NCBI GenBank assembly: GCA_023430845.1
Contig: JAEYYJ010000158.1
Span: forward strand, 1 to 7,251
From: Pseudomonadota bacterium
GTDB taxonomy: Bacteria > Pseudomonadota > Alphaproteobacteria > Rhizobiales > Hyphomicrobiaceae
Length of the DNA stretch: 7,251 bases
Reading direction: 5' to 3'
This document shows, one piece after another, positions 6,652 to 7,251 of the stretch (its first letter is position 1; each line of letters begins with the position of its first letter). The notes below the pieces were generated by a model. It saw only the letters and a list, made by a program, of their open reading frames with translations. It was not told the DNA's origin and searched no databases. The translations under genes and the position numbers were made by a program.

Positions 6652-6933
6652 ATGTCAGTTGCGGGCCGGGTTCGAGAAAAGCTGATGATCGGGCTGAAGC
6701 CGACACGGCTCGATGTCATCAATGAGTCGGAGCTTCATGCCGGTCACCGTAGCTCTCCTGGAACTGGCGAAAGCCATTTCCGCATACTTGTCGTCTCGGA
6801 TGTATTTTCGGGCAAGTCCCGTGTCGAACGTCATCGGCTCGTCAACGAGCTTTTGAAGGACGAACTTGCGGGTGGAATCCACGCGCTGGCGCTCGCAACG
6901 CTTGCGCCCGGAGAAGCGTTGCCCCGATCTTAG
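6652..6933 (+). CDS. bolA: BolA family protein
   Basis: Small cytoplasmic BolA protein, 93 residues, typical length. BolA proteins form [2Fe-2S]-bridged heterodimers with monothiol glutaredoxins and take part in iron sensing or Fe-S trafficking; some also affect transcription and cell shape. Conserved features are the N-terminal helix VREKLMIGLKPTRLDVINES, HAGH (29-32), GESHFRILVVSD (39-50), the core KSRVERHRLVNELL (55-68) and ELAGGIHALAL (71-81). The histidine of IHAL (H77) is the usual cluster ligand. It is divergent from the J-domain gene, with a 149-base gap. No glutaredoxin gene is in the window. A 106-residue reading frame on the opposite strand is its shadow. Whether it is the canonical BolA or a BolA/YrbA-like paralogue cannot be settled from the sequence alone. 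Confidence 0.95.
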   Translation: MSVAGRVREKLMIGLKPTRLDVINESELHAGHRSSPGTGESHFRILVVSDVFSGKSRVERHRLVNELLKDELAGGIHALALATLAPGEALPRS

Positions 6934-6939
6934 ATCGGG
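6923..6939. terminator. Hairpin across the bolA stop codon, possible bidirectional terminator
   Basis: CCCGATC (6923-6929) and GATCGGG (6933-6939) form a perfect 7-bp stem (or 6 bp with a 5-base loop) that contains the bolA TAG stop (6931-6933). It lies in the convergence zone before the stop of the opposing CorC-like gene at 6972. No T-tract follows on either strand, so it is not a classical intrinsic terminator. Confidence 0.35.
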
Positions 6940-6971
6940 CATCACGTCACAAACAACCGTTACTTGCGCCA

Positions 6972-7251
6972 TCACCTCACGGCCCGCACGGTAGCGGCTG
7001 TGGCCGCTGGGCTTGCCTTCTCTATCAGCGCCACCGGCTTGATGCGGATGGCTGTGATCTTGTTCCGGCTTTTGCGCAAAATTTCAAACCTGAAGCCGTG
7101 GAACGTGAAGACTTGGCCGGGCTCAGGAATCGTTTGCGCCTCGTGAATGACGAGGCCTGCAACGGTCGTCGCCTCATCATCCGGTAGATGCCAGTCCAGA
7201 TGGCGATTGAGATCGCGAATTGCAACGGTGCCATCAACGTTGACCGTACCG
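6972..7251 (-). CDS. HlyC/CorC-family CBS-domain protein, C-terminal end (5' end outside window)
   Basis: The last 92 residues of a protein entering from the right edge, read on the minus strand from base 7250 to the TGA at 6972-6974. They match the CorC/HlyC transporter-associated domain (Pfam PF03471). They begin GTVNVDGTVAIRDLNRHLDW, then LPDDEATTVAGLVIHEAQ, then IPEPGQVFTFHGFRFEILRK and NKITAIRIKPVALIEKA. Full-length members are membrane proteins with an N-terminal DUF21 region, a pair of CBS domains and this C-terminal domain, linked to magnesium/cobalt efflux (CorC/CorB) or to haemolysin-like annotation. The membrane and CBS parts are outside the window, so the specific subtype (for example TlyC-like or CorC) is not resolved. 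It converges on bolA with a 38-base gap. Confidence 0.87.
   Translation of the reverse strand, partial: GTVNVDGTVAIRDLNRHLDWHLPDDEATTVAGLVIHEAQTIPEPGQVFTFHGFRFEILRKSRNKITAIRIKPVALIEKASPAATAATVRAVR

Noticed and set aside
6655..6975. 106-residue open frame on the minus strand opposite bolA
   Set aside because: It is antisense to a clearly conserved BolA protein, shows no recognisable family, and its composition looks like a shadow frame.
7025..7237. 70-residue minus-strand frame near the right edge
   Set aside because: It lies in a different frame from the CorC/HlyC C-terminal domain, which is recognisable across the same bases.
1..7251. Mobile element, CRISPR array, tRNA/rRNA, toxin-antitoxin or phage genes
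   Set aside because: No transposase, integrase, array of spaced repeats or structural RNA gene was seen; every large stretch is explained by housekeeping genes.

Overview
The window reads as a chromosomal segment of a GC-rich alphaproteobacterium, most likely Hyphomicrobiales/Rhizobiales. This rests on the gene set: heterotetrameric sarcosine oxidase, aerobic-pathway cobaltochelatase cobS-cobT, the alphaproteobacterial zinc-cluster/J-domain protein next to cobS, a divergent bolA and a HlyC/CorC-family protein. The assignment is inference from gene content and protein similarity recalled from memory; no search was run. Coding density is very high, and no stretch over 300 bases lacks a gene.

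Layout. Bases 1-1677 (+) hold the 3' part of soxA and the complete soxG, overlapping by 8 bases. They converge, 9 bases apart, on a minus-strand gene (1687-2784) for an exported esterase-like/phytase-like protein. Upstream of that gene is a strong intrinsic terminator (2826-2853, minus) that closes a three-gene minus-strand unit: J-domain protein (5885-6502), cobS (4790-5842) and cobT (2883-4763). The 149-base gap 6503-6651 is divergent. It holds a candidate promoter for the minus unit, which would give an almost leaderless message, and a possible structured leader for bolA (6652-6933, +). bolA converges on the 3' end of a CorC/HlyC-type gene (6972-7251, minus) that runs out of the window.

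How the genes work together. CobS (AAA+ ATPase) and CobT (VWA/MIDAS subunit) form the ATPase part of CobNST, which inserts cobalt into hydrogenobyrinic acid a,c-diamide in aerobic B12 synthesis. SoxA and SoxG belong to the enzyme that oxidises sarcosine to glycine, passing the one-carbon unit to tetrahydrofolate. BolA proteins usually pair with monothiol glutaredoxins in Fe-S and iron handling. The function of the zinc-cluster/J-domain protein is not established.

The most striking observation is that cobS carries an in-frame amber codon exactly at the Walker A lysine (GYHGTG-stop-ST). The reading frame is otherwise intact and well conserved on both sides. As written, the gene cannot make a working ATPase. 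A sequencing or assembly error, a very recent nonsense mutation, or (least likely) readthrough could explain it. I did not find a convincing novel multi-gene system. The other points of interest are regulatory structures in the intergenic gaps.
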